This document shows positions 24,850 to 33,616 of a DNA stretch of 64,000 nucleotides, one piece after another. The stretch spans positions 1-64,000 of the forward strand of contig CAYSUS010000018.1 in assembly GCA_964434165.1 (NCBI GenBank), read 5' to 3'. The notes below the pieces were generated by a model. The model was not told the origin of the DNA and ran no database searches. It saw only the letters and a list, made by a program, of their open reading frames with translations. Both the position numbers and the translations under genes were made by a program. Within the stretch, counting starts at the first letter, position 1, and every line of letters starts with the position of its first letter. The stretch is from CAYSUS01 sp964434165 (GTDB lineage Bacteria; Planctomycetota; Planctomycetia; Pirellulales; Thermoguttaceae).

Positions 24850-24869
24850 CCGGCGGGATTGCCCGCCGG
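24850..24869 (+). terminator. Likely transcription terminator hairpin
   Basis: A perfect 8-bp stem, CCGGCGGG (24850-24857) and CCCGCCGG (24862-24869), with a 4-base loop ATTG, lies 14 bp after the lipoprotein stop. There is no T-run, so termination may need a factor. Confidence 0.5.
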
Positions 24870-24931
24870 TCGGCAGGGCGGCGACTCGCATTCGTGATAC
24901 TTGAACACCATAACCCCGCGAGGTCCGAACT

Positions 24932-27900
24932 GTGCGATTCCGTGTCATGCTCACCGTCGCGTCGCTGCTTCTCCTCTCGTCCTCCCTGTGCGCGGCCGAG
25001 CAGCCCGGCCCACTGGTGTGCGACTACAAGTACGCCTGGCCCCGCGCCGAGCAGGTCAGCCTGGACGGGCCGTGGCAGCTCGCCTGGACCGACCCGCCTG
25101 AAGGGATCGCCCTGCCCGAGAGCGACAAGCTCGAGTGGATCGACGTGACCGTGCCCTGCGGCGTGCACTGGGCGCTGTACCGGGCGGGCAAGGCGCCGCA
25201 CCCCTACGTGGGCAGGAACATCCAGTCGATGCGTTGGATCGAGGACAAGACCTGGTGGTTCCGCCGCCGCTTCGTCGCCCCGGCGAGCCTGGCCGGCAGG
25301 CACGTGCGCCTGATCGGCGACGGGGTGGACTACTACGCCCACTACTGGCTCAACGGCCGCTATTTGGGCCGCAGCGAAGGGGCTTTCGGCACGGTCAAGA
25401 TCGGGCTGGAGAACCTCCGCATCGGGGCCGAGAACGAGCTGCTCGTGCGCGTCGATTGCGGCGGGTACAAGCTGGGGCGCGAGGGCGGCGCGCCGCGCGC
25501 GTCGCTGATCAAGAGCGAGCTGTGGTCGGGCTGGGACCAGGGGGCCACGGACATGAATACCGTGGGCATCTGGCAGTCGGTGCGCCTGGTGCCCAACGGC
25601 TGGCCGACACTCGAGCGACCCTTCGCCCGCACCCTGGAGCTAAGCGACGAGAAGGCCCACGTCCGCGTCACAACCGAGGTTTGCACGATTCGGCAGGACG
25701 AGGCCCCCTGCGAGGTCCGGGTGACGGTCCGCGGCCAGCAGTTCGACAGCCCGCCGGTCCGCGGCTCGGTCCGCGTCGCGCCGGGCTCGCCCATGGCCCT
25801 GGCGGACGTGGACCTGGAGATTTCCCAGCCGCGCCTGTGGTGGCCCAACGGGCTGGGCGAGCAGCCCATGTACGAGGCCGAGATCGAGCTGGTGCGCGAC
25901 GATCGCGTGATCGACCGGCTCTCCGTCCCCTTCGGCATCCGCACGGTCGAGCGCCGCCCCGGCGGCGCGCGGCGCACGTCATACGCCGCGAGAGAATGGG
26001 TGTTTTACGTCAACGGCCGGCCGATGTTCGTCAAGGGGACGAACTGGATGCCGATCGACGCCCTGGCCAACGTGGACCGCGAGCGCTACGAGTGGCTCCT
26101 CTCCGCGGCCCGCGACGCCGGGATCCAGATGATCCGCGTCTGGGGCGGGGGGAACCTGGAGACGGACGACTTCTACGAGCTGTGCGATCGCTACGGGATC
26201 ATGATCTGGCAGGACTTCCCGCTCAACGTCGCCTGGCGCGCGGGGAAGATCGACCGCGACCTGTGGCGCACGATGGTCATGTGGCAGATGTTCCGGCTCC
26301 GCAACCACCCGTCGCTCGTGTTCTGGTGCGGCGGCAACGAGTTCCCGCCGGACGACCCGGCCAACCGAGACCTGGTGGCCACGATCGCCCGCTACGCGCG
26401 GATCCTCGACGGCACGCGGCCGTTCATGGGGGCCTCGCCCGACGAGGGCGACATCCACGGCTACCGGCAGTGGGACGCCTCCTGGGCGTGGCGCTCGGAG
26501 CTGATGCGCGGTCCGTTCATCAGCGAGTGGGGCTCGCACGGCATGCCCTCGGCGGCGACCTACCGCAAGGTGGTGCGCGAGGAGGAGGCCGACGCCGTGA
26601 TCGGGCCCGTGCTGCTGAAGATGGACAAGAAGCTCCTGGAAAAGGAGTTCCCCGAGATCGCCCATCACTGGATCGAGTTCAACCCGGCCCGGCTCCCGCA
26701 GATGCTCGCGCGGGGCTCGGCCTACGACGACCTGGCCTCGGTGCCGCTGGGGCGTTTCAGCGAGGCCGTCGCCGCCGGGTCGGCGGAGTTCTACAAGTAC
26801 TCGGCCGAGGCCTCGCGGTCCGCCTGGCCCGACAACGGCGGGCTGCTCTACTGGGTGTGGAAGCGCCCCTGGCCGGCCGTGGCGATCCAGATCTGCGACG
26901 GGCTGGGCCAGCCGATCCAGGTCTATTACGACGTGAAGCGGGCCTACGGCTCGCCCTGGCCGTGCCTGGTGCCGCCGCATCTGAATTACGCGCCGGGGGA
27001 CGAAGTGGAGATGGGCACGGCCGTGCTCACCGAGGTCAACCGGCCGGCGATCCGAGGCGCGCCCCTGCGGGCCCGGATGGTGGGGCCGGACCTCAAGGTC
27101 CGCAAGACCTGGGACGAGCTGCCGCCGCTCGACGTGCCCGAGGGCCCGGAGGCGGTCTCCGGACCGAGCTTGAGCTTCGCCGTGCCGGAGGACTTCGCCC
27201 GGTCGTTCTTCTTCGTGGTGCTGGAGCTTTTCGACGCGGAGGGCAAGCAGCTCGCGCGAAACGCGTACACGTTCCGCTGCCCCCCGCAGTTGGAGGACGC
27301 TGCCTTCCGAAAGGCGTACCGCGCCAAGCCGGCGCCGGGCCTGCGATTGGACCAGGGGCCCTGGCTCCGCCCGCAACTCGAGAAAACGCCGACGAAGCTC
27401 GAGGCTCGCGTCCTTGCCGACTCGGTGAAGCGCGAGAGCGCAACGCGGGCGAGTCTCGCCGTGGAGGTCAAGAACGCGGGTCACCTGCCGGCGGTGATGG
27501 CGAGTATCGGCTTCCAGGAGGACTACCCCCACGTGGCCGACGACGGGTTCTTCTGGCTCGAGCCGGGCGAGCAGCGCGTGGTGTACGTGCGCGTGCGCCT
27601 GCCCAGCGGAGCGGAGACCACCCTGACGCCCATCGCCCGGGCCTGGAACAGCCAGCCGGTGCGCATGGAGTCGCAGGCCCTGCCGGAGATGGAAGAGCAG
27701 GATTCGGAGGACACCGAAGCGAAGCCTGCGCCCACCCCGCCGGCCGACGCCGTCCGACCCGCGGCCCCGGGCGCGGAGCCGGGCGAGGGATTCGCCCACT
27801 TCGTCACGCGCCAGGGCGATCGGCTCATGGACGGCGAGCGCCCGTGGCGCTTCGTGGGGGCGAACATGCCGGGCCTGGTGCTGCCGTACGACTACTGGTG

Positions 27901-29554
27901 CGCCCTGCCTGAGCGCATGGTGCTTCCCACCCCGTGGGAGCAGGAGGACGGGCTGAAGTCGCTGGCCCAGATGAACCTCCGCTGCGTGCGCACGTGGAAT
28001 TTGCCGATCCGCGCGCCCGACGAGGACAAGGCCACGAGCTGGAAGCACGTGCTCGGGCCGGGCGAGTTCAACGACGAGGCCTTCCGCGCGGTCGATCACC
28101 TGCTCGCTCTGGCCAACAAGCACCGCGTGCGCGTGATGTTCCCCTTGACGGCCGACGCGGGCGACTACCTGGGCGGGATCGGCACCTACGCGGCCCACCG
28201 CGGCAAGCCCCGCGAGGCCTTCTACACCGACCCCCAGCTCAAGGAGGACTACAAGGCCACGCTCCGCTACGTTCTCCAGCGCAAGAACACGGTCACGGGG
28301 GTGCGCTACAGGGACGACAAGGCGATCTTCGCCTGGCAGTTCGGCAACGAGATGGATCGCACCAAGGCCCCGCCGGGCGTGCAGGAGGCGTGGCAGGCCG
28401 AGATGGCCGCCTTCGTGAAACGCCTCGATCCGAACCACCTCGTGGCCTACGGCCGGAGGTTCATCCCCGACGAGCCCGACCCCAACGTGGACGTGGTCGT
28501 CAATCACTACTATGGCGGCGACTGGGTGAAGACGTGCCGGGCCAACCGCGACAAGCTCCGCGGCAAGCGGCCCTACGTGGTCAGCGAGTTCGGCCTCTCG
28601 ACGAGCGCGGAACAGATCGCGGCCATGCTCCGCGAGGTCGAGGCCAACGGCACGTCCGGGGCCATGATCTGGAGCATGTACTTCCACCACCGCGACGGCG
28701 GCTTCTGGTGGCACGCGATCCCCACGCACTCCGGCGGCAGCATCTTCTCCTACCACTGGCCGGGCTTTCCGATCGGCGAGCCGATCCAAGAGCGGGCGAT
28801 CCTCCAGCTGCTTCGCGCTGCGTCCTTTCGCATGGAGGCCCGGCGCGAGACGCCGCGCGCCCCGCCCGATCCGCCCGAACTGCTTCCCTTCGATCGCGTG
28901 CCCATGTTCTCCTGGCGCGGGTCGGCCGGGGCCGATCGCTACGAGATCCAGCGGGCCGAGGCTGCGGACGGCCCCTGGACGACGCTTGCCAAGGACGTAT
29001 CCGACTCGGAGGTGGCCTACCGCCCGCTGTGGAGCGACACGAAGGCCGAGCCGGGCAGGACGTACTTCTACCGCGTGGTCGCGCACAACGTGGCCGGTCC
29101 GTCAAAGCCGTCGGCCGTGGTGGGGCCGGTGCGCGTCGAGCAGGTCTGCCTGGCCGACGAGCTGGCCGACTTCTCGCTGGCCCATGCGAAGTCGGATGGT
29201 CTTGAGCTGACCAACGCCAACAACTCGCAGTACGGCGAGTACCTCTACCGCGCCGTGGGCGACAAGGGCCAGTGGATCGCCTACCGCCTGCCGGGCCCGA
29301 TCAAGTCGTTTCGCGTGATCGGCTTCTCCGGCGAGGAGGAGGGCGTGTTGGCGGTCTCCGTGTCGGCCGACGGCGCGCAGTACCAACCGGTCGCCGGGAA
29401 GCCGGCCGTGCGGGTCCTCACGCCGTACCGCGGCAAGCCGACCCGGCAGGTGACGCTCGAAGGCGAGGCCCCCGCGGGCGCGACCCACTTGAAGGTCGAG
29501 TGGCTGGGGCCGGGCGAGCTGGATCGGGTCGAGGTGCTCCGCGGCGGCCCGTGA
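24932..29554 (+). CDS. Secreted GH2 and GH5 fusion glycosidase
   Basis: This gene encodes 1540 residues from a GTG followed by a signal peptide (residues 1-21). Residues 30-900 form a GH2 beta-mannosidase-like enzyme: sugar-binding domain, Ig-like domain, then barrel with acid/base Glu470 (FWCGGNEFPP) and nucleophile Glu532 (FISEWGSHG). An acidic, Pro/Ala-rich linker (about 915-950) joins a clan GH-A barrel like GH5 mannanases, with acid/base Glu1140 (WQFGNEMD) and nucleophile Glu1219 (VVSEFGLS). A fibronectin type III domain (about 1313-1400) and a discoidin-like C-terminal module follow. Exo-mannosidase plus endo-mannanase activity in one exported chain is the simplest reading. Substrate specificity is inferred from family only. 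Confidence 0.85.
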   Translation: MRFRVMLTVASLLLLSSSLCAAEQPGPLVCDYKYAWPRAEQVSLDGPWQLAWTDPPEGIALPESDKLEWIDVTVPCGVHWALYRAGKAPHPYVGRNIQSMRWIEDKTWWFRRRFVAPASLAGRHVRLIGDGVDYYAHYWLNGRYLGRSEGAFGTVKIGLENLRIGAENELLVRVDCGGYKLGREGGAPRASLIKSELWSGWDQGATDMNTVGIWQSVRLVPNGWPTLERPFARTLELSDEKAHVRVTTEVCTIRQDEAPCEVRVTVRGQQFDSPPVRGSVRVAPGSPMALADVDLEISQPRLWWPNGLGEQPMYEAEIELVRDDRVIDRLSVPFGIRTVERRPGGARRTSYAAREWVFYVNGRPMFVKGTNWMPIDALANVDRERYEWLLSAARDAGIQMIRVWGGGNLETDDFYELCDRYGIMIWQDFPLNVAWRAGKIDRDLWRTMVMWQMFRLRNHPSLVFWCGGNEFPPDDPANRDLVATIARYARILDGTRPFMGASPDEGDIHGYRQWDASWAWRSELMRGPFISEWGSHGMPSAATYRKVVREEEADAVIGPVLLKMDKKLLEKEFPEIAHHWIEFNPARLPQMLARGSAYDDLASVPLGRFSEAVAAGSAEFYKYSAEASRSAWPDNGGLLYWVWKRPWPAVAIQICDGLGQPIQVYYDVKRAYGSPWPCLVPPHLNYAPGDEVEMGTAVLTEVNRPAIRGAPLRARMVGPDLKVRKTWDELPPLDVPEGPEAVSGPSLSFAVPEDFARSFFFVVLELFDAEGKQLARNAYTFRCPPQLEDAAFRKAYRAKPAPGLRLDQGPWLRPQLEKTPTKLEARVLADSVKRESATRASLAVEVKNAGHLPAVMASIGFQEDYPHVADDGFFWLEPGEQRVVYVRVRLPSGAETTLTPIARAWNSQPVRMESQALPEMEEQDSEDTEAKPAPTPPADAVRPAAPGAEPGEGFAHFVTRQGDRLMDGERPWRFVGANMPGLVLPYDYWCALPERMVLPTPWEQEDGLKSLAQMNLRCVRTWNLPIRAPDEDKATSWKHVLGPGEFNDEAFRAVDHLLALANKHRVRVMFPLTADAGDYLGGIGTYAAHRGKPREAFYTDPQLKEDYKATLRYVLQRKNTVTGVRYRDDKAIFAWQFGNEMDRTKAPPGVQEAWQAEMAAFVKRLDPNHLVAYGRRFIPDEPDPNVDVVVNHYYGGDWVKTCRANRDKLRGKRPYVVSEFGLSTSAEQIAAMLREVEANGTSGAMIWSMYFHHRDGGFWWHAIPTHSGGSIFSYHWPGFPIGEPIQERAILQLLRAASFRMEARRETPRAPPDPPELLPFDRVPMFSWRGSAGADRYEIQRAEAADGPWTTLAKDVSDSEVAYRPLWSDTKAEPGRTYFYRVVAHNVAGPSKPSAVVGPVRVEQVCLADELADFSLAHAKSDGLELTNANNSQYGEYLYRAVGDKGQWIAYRLPGPIKSFRVIGFSGEEEGVLAVSVSADGAQYQPVAGKPAVRVLTPYRGKPTRQVTLEGEAPAGATHLKVEWLGPGELDRVEVLRGGP

Positions 29555-29664
29555 CGGGGCGATTCGGGGGGCGGCCGCTAGCCTGCTGCGCCCCCCCCGG
29601 GTGAGAAACGTCGCCATGCCCTCCGCACGTCTCCTGGTCCAGGGACCCCTGACGAGCCGCCCGG

Positions 29665-30384
29665 CTACTTCTCCAACGGCAGCGTCATGATCATCGTGAG
29701 GTTATGGCGAATCAACGCGTACGTCCTGCCGCCTTCTCGGCCGGCAATCGGCTGTTCGACGCTCGTGCGAAAAGTATAGGAGCCCGCCTCGTCCGGCGCA
29801 AACCGCGCGCGGCCCTCGGCGTCCGTGCGGACGGTCTTCCTGAAGCGCTTGGGGCCGAGGATGTGGACTCGTCGCTCGGCGGCAGGTCTCCCCTTCCAGA
29901 GCACGGTCAGCTCGACCTCGGACTCCTCGTCGTGTGGAACGATATCGAGGTCCAGGTGTTCCGCGCGCCCCAGCTCGTGGAGATCCTCGTGGCTGCGGAC
30001 CTCCAGGTTGCGGGCGTAGTAGTGCAGCAGGACGTTCGTCTTTCCGTACGCATAGACGCCGAATCTGCCGTAGGTATCGATGCTCCGCGGCGGCCCCGCG
30101 CGCAGCCTGGCCGTGAGCCAGCGTTTCCCGTCCTTTCGGACGTCCCTGGTCGCGATCATTCCGGGCTCGGCGTGGTCGATGGTGCGAACCCAGGTCTTCA
30201 ACGTTTCGGCGAAGCGATCCAGATAGCGACCTTCGCCCGCCGACGGCGTTTCCTCGAAGTGGATTTCGGCCGTTCCATGGTCGCCTTCTTGGGCGTCGAC
30301 CGTCACCCAGAGGTAGTGGGCAAGCGCCCCCGGCGACAGGCAGAACAGGTTGAGGGCGCAGACGATGGGCATTGCTTTGAGCAT
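29665..30384 (-). CDS. Exported DUF4198 (NikM-like) protein
   Basis: This gene encodes 239 residues from the ATG at 30384, with GAGAGG upstream. The signal peptide is MLKAMPIVCALNLFCLSPG, cleaved before ALAHYLWVTVD. A first beta-sandwich begins at the mature N-terminus with an HYLWV segment, and its histidine is the first metal-binding candidate. The C-terminal half is an Ig/transthyretin-like fold (VELTVLWKGRPAAERRV ... VRTDAEGRARFAPDEAGSYTFRTS). The architecture is that of PF10670/DUF4198 proteins, some of which are periplasmic partners of metal uptake. It is common and multi-copy in Planctomycetota. No transporter lies beside it here, so its role is open. Confidence 0.75.
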   Translation of the reverse strand: MLKAMPIVCALNLFCLSPGALAHYLWVTVDAQEGDHGTAEIHFEETPSAGEGRYLDRFAETLKTWVRTIDHAEPGMIATRDVRKDGKRWLTARLRAGPPRSIDTYGRFGVYAYGKTNVLLHYYARNLEVRSHEDLHELGRAEHLDLDIVPHDEESEVELTVLWKGRPAAERRVHILGPKRFRKTVRTDAEGRARFAPDEAGSYTFRTSVEQPIAGREGGRTYALIRHNLTMIMTLPLEK

Positions 30385-30690
30385 CGCTTCCTCTCCAAAG
30401 TGGAAGAGCGCCGCCGGTGCCGGCGCGACCGGCGGCCGTCCGCCCCCGCGGATCGGCCGCGCCGACCAGCCTAATGCGGTACGACCGCAACCGAATGGGG
30501 AATGCTCCCCCGCTTGGACCGCTCCCGTTGGTCGCTCGGTCGAACATGCGCGCATCACGCGCTCATGTCCCGCTGTAAGACTCTAATAGGGACCGCAGGG
30601 CACGGCAAGCGTTTCGCGCATCTGCCTGTCCGCTTCCGTCTGGAACGCGCGAAGACAGCGATTCCTGAGCGGAGCCCCCGTGCCGCAGGC
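30385..30690. other. Intergenic region with leader of the DUF4198 gene
   Basis: This is a 306-bp gap between the kinase stop and the DUF4198 start. Apart from the predicted promoter at 30580-30608 no gene or repeat was seen. The implied 5' leader is about 190 nt. Confidence 0.5.
30580..30608 (-). promoter_or_regulatory. Predicted promoter of the DUF4198 gene
   Basis: On the minus strand TTGCCG (30603-30608) and TAGAGT (30580-30585) are separated by 17 bp. The pair is of the same type as those before other genes in this window. Confidence 0.5.
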
Positions 30691-33294
30691 TCACGGAGGG
30701 CCGGTGGTGGAAGAAAGCCTGGCGGTCGGGTCCGCAGGCTGCCCGTCGGCGGCGGGGGGTTGGAGGCGGGCGCGCGCCAGCGCCGAGAGCACCCCGGCTC
30801 CCATGCCCACCGCGCCGCACACGGCAAGGCTGAAGGGCCAGAGGAGCTGGTCCTCGAAGTGGCCGTTGGCGATGCGAAACACGAAGACCGTCAGGCCGAC
30901 CAGGCCCGGCACCGTCAGGGTGGCGCGCGAGGTGACGGTCCCCCAAACGATCAACGCGACCGCGGCTGTGCCGCAAATCAACTGGTAGGCAGTCAGCGGC
31001 CGGTCTCCCAAACGAGCGAGGACCTCGAATCCCTCGTGGAACATGATGTTGCTCGGCACCAAGAGGCTGACCGGCACCAGAACGGACAGGAACCCGCTCC
31101 AGAACCGCACGAAGCCGATGGGCGTCCGCAGGCTCATGGCCGCGCCAAGCCAGTACACCGCGCCGTTGAGCATCCACCAGATGTTGATCGCCTCGGTCTT
31201 CCAGGGCGATTGCGAATCGAACTGGTTGAGCCACTCCTTGCTGCCGTGCCATGCCAGCAGGGTCAACAGCAACGCGGTCGGCGCGGGGAAGAAGGCGTAC
31301 AGCACCGCCGGCTGGCTGCGGTTGCCCCGCAGGCCCCAGAAGACCGAGGCCGCCCCCAGGGCCAGCGCCAGAACGAGGTACCACGACAGCGCCCGGGCGA
31401 CATGCTCGTGCTCGAGCCACACTTTCAGTCCGCTTCGCAGAAGAAGGCCGGTGGCGAGCAGAACGATGCCGATTCCCAGCCAGATGACGAAGAGCCGCGC
31501 GAGGCTTTCGCGCACCAGAAGAAGGCAATAGCCCACGAAGACCGCAGCGGCGACGGTGAGCTGGAAGTTCGTCGGGGTGATGAAGGAGAGGCCCTCCTCG
31601 TGGGCCTCCCGCGCGAACAGCTCGTGGGTCTCCGACTGGTAGAAGCGCAGCCAGTGGTTCTCGCACAGGACCACCACGAGGCAAAGCGGAAGCAAGAGCG
31701 CCCCGATCCCCATGAAGATCCTCGCGTTCCACTTGCTCCGCCAGTAGTAGAAGAGCCAGCCGACGACGTTCAGCACGACCGTGGGGAGGCCCACCGACAT
31801 CACGCGAGACCACGGCCCCAACTCCGACCAGTAAACCCCCAGCCACAGGAGACTGCTCAGGAGCAGCAGCCAGCCTCCCAGTCGGATGACCACCGTCTCC
31901 CACGGAAAGAGCTTGGAGAGCCACATCAGGGGCGTATCCTCGCCCATCATGAACCAGTAGGGCCGCAACAGCCGGTCCATCTCGACCACGCTAACGAGGT
32001 TCTCCTCGCGCCATGCGCGGATCTCCGTGCAGTGGTTCTGCAGCCGGCCTTGCAGTTCCGCATCGTAGCGGGTGGGCCGGGCCAGGACCTGTCGGCCTCG
32101 GAGGAACCGACGGAGCTCGCCCGCCATCTTCTCGGCCGTCTCGTACCGGTTCTCGGGATGGCGCTCCATGGCCTTCAGGCAGATCCGCTGCAACGGCTCG
32201 GGAATCTCGGGGTCCAGGTCCTTGGGCAGGGGCGGAGCGCCTTCGAGGACCGCGCCGCGGACGTCCTCCCAGGAGTCTCCGACAAAGGGGTAGCGCCCGG
32301 TCAGCGCCCGATACATGATCACTCCGAGCGCGTAAACGTCGATCGCCGGCGCCAGATCGGCCTGCACCCGGTAAACCTCCGGCGGGATGAAGGGCGCGGT
32401 TCCGGCAAGGCGGACCCGGGTGCACGCGGCGCGCCTGTCCGCGGGCTCCCATCGCTCGGCCAGGCCGAAGTCCGTGATGAAAGGGCGATTGCTCGCGTCC
32501 AGGATCACGTTGGTCGGCTTCAGGTCGCGGTGGATGATTCCTCGGCGGTGCGCATAGTGGATTGCCTCGGCGATTCGCAGCGTCAGTTGCGCCACGCGCC
32601 GCGGCGAGAGCCGTCCCTTGTCGAGCAACTCCTCCAGCGTCCTTCCCGGCACGTACTCCATGATGAGGAAGGGCGTCCCGTCGGCTTGCCGGCCGATGTC
32701 GTGGACCGGGACGATTCCCCGGTGCTTGAGCTGGGCGATCGTGGCCGCTTCCTCGACGAACCGGCGGCAATCCTCGGGCGACCTGAATCGTCCTGGACGC
32801 GGGATCTTCACCGCCACGTTGCGATGCAGCTCCTTGTCCCACGCCAGGTACACCTCCCCGAAACCGCCGCGGCCGAGCCGCTGGCGAATCTCGTAGCGGC
32901 CGACCGTCTGTCCGGCGACGAGCCCCGCCAGCGCGGCTTGCTGCGAGTCCCCAGGCGACGCGCTCGGGGCGGGCCGCGTCTGTTCGGCGGGGCACGCGGA
33001 TCGGGCGTGCAGCTCGAACGCGTCCCGGATCGCCTGCTCCCCGCCGGGGAGTCTCCCCATGTAGTCCTCGGGGACCGGCTGCTGGCCCTCCCGACAGCGG
33101 TAGTCGAGGTCCAGCAGCAACAGCTCCATCAGCAGCAAGCGCCGCGGCGCCTCGGCTTCGCCACCAAGGTAAGCCTCCACCTGGGGATGTCCGCCCGACC
33201 TCCAGGCATGCTCGAAGTCCAGGCACACCTTGTCGATGTGCTCGAGCTCCGACAGGGAGAGCCCCTGGCGGTCGAAGCCGAAGTCTCTGGCCAT
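30691..33294 (-). CDS. Ser/Thr protein kinase fused to a polytopic membrane domain
   Basis: This gene encodes 867 residues. An N-terminal helical region (1-130) precedes a complete Hanks-type kinase (about 134-395): Gly-loop GRGGFGEV (141-148), Lys163 (VAVK), catalytic HRDLKPTN with Asp257 and Asn262, and Asp275 of the DFG. Instead of the usual extracytoplasmic sensor after one helix, the C-terminal 400 residues contain about twelve hydrophobic helices separated by short loops, resembling DUF2157-type membrane proteins. The membrane part may sense lipid state or a transported ligand. It is monocistronic; TTGACG (33380-33385) and TAGCAG (33357-33362) on the minus strand are a possible promoter. 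Confidence 0.9.
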   Translation of the reverse strand: MARDFGFDRQGLSLSELEHIDKVCLDFEHAWRSGGHPQVEAYLGGEAEAPRRLLLMELLLLDLDYRCREGQQPVPEDYMGRLPGGEQAIRDAFELHARSACPAEQTRPAPSASPGDSQQAALAGLVAGQTVGRYEIRQRLGRGGFGEVYLAWDKELHRNVAVKIPRPGRFRSPEDCRRFVEEAATIAQLKHRGIVPVHDIGRQADGTPFLIMEYVPGRTLEELLDKGRLSPRRVAQLTLRIAEAIHYAHRRGIIHRDLKPTNVILDASNRPFITDFGLAERWEPADRRAACTRVRLAGTAPFIPPEVYRVQADLAPAIDVYALGVIMYRALTGRYPFVGDSWEDVRGAVLEGAPPLPKDLDPEIPEPLQRICLKAMERHPENRYETAEKMAGELRRFLRGRQVLARPTRYDAELQGRLQNHCTEIRAWREENLVSVVEMDRLLRPYWFMMGEDTPLMWLSKLFPWETVVIRLGGWLLLLSSLLWLGVYWSELGPWSRVMSVGLPTVVLNVVGWLFYYWRSKWNARIFMGIGALLLPLCLVVVLCENHWLRFYQSETHELFAREAHEEGLSFITPTNFQLTVAAAVFVGYCLLLVRESLARLFVIWLGIGIVLLATGLLLRSGLKVWLEHEHVARALSWYLVLALALGAASVFWGLRGNRSQPAVLYAFFPAPTALLLTLLAWHGSKEWLNQFDSQSPWKTEAINIWWMLNGAVYWLGAAMSLRTPIGFVRFWSGFLSVLVPVSLLVPSNIMFHEGFEVLARLGDRPLTAYQLICGTAAVALIVWGTVTSRATLTVPGLVGLTVFVFRIANGHFEDQLLWPFSLAVCGAVGMGAGVLSALARARLQPPAADGQPADPTARLSSTTGPP

Positions 33295-33616
33295 GGGATT
33301 CCCAGGGCGATGGATTCCGCGCAGCGGCGGATGCAGCGACCCCTCAACCGCGTACCCTGCTACCTGACCCGGGCGGGCGCGTCAATGACCCGAAAGTAGT
33401 AGGATGCCGCGGGCCTCGTCCAGACAGGCAAGCACGGCATCTCCTCGGCGGAAGAGGCACCTGAGGCCGCGGGAAGCAAGGCGGGCCGCGGTGCGAATGA
33501 GGCCGGCCCCCGCCGCAGCGCGGGCCGCTCCATGCGCAAAGGAAGTGCTCGCGATGTCGTGCCGGGCCGTGCGACCGGGGACGTCGCCGGCCTGCCGGCG
33601 TGTTGCCGAGGACGGC
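33295..33616. other. Intergenic region without gene
   Basis: These 322 bp lie between the stop of the Gfo/Idh/MocA gene and the kinase start. They contain the weak promoter pair noted under the kinase. No hairpin with a T-run and no coding frame on either strand was convincing. Confidence 0.4.

Noticed and set aside
25979..29086. Thousand-codon antisense frame opposite the GH2/GH5 gene
   Set aside because: Long stop-free antisense frames are expected in GC-rich genes with G/C third positions. The translation has no domain and the sense strand is clearly coding.
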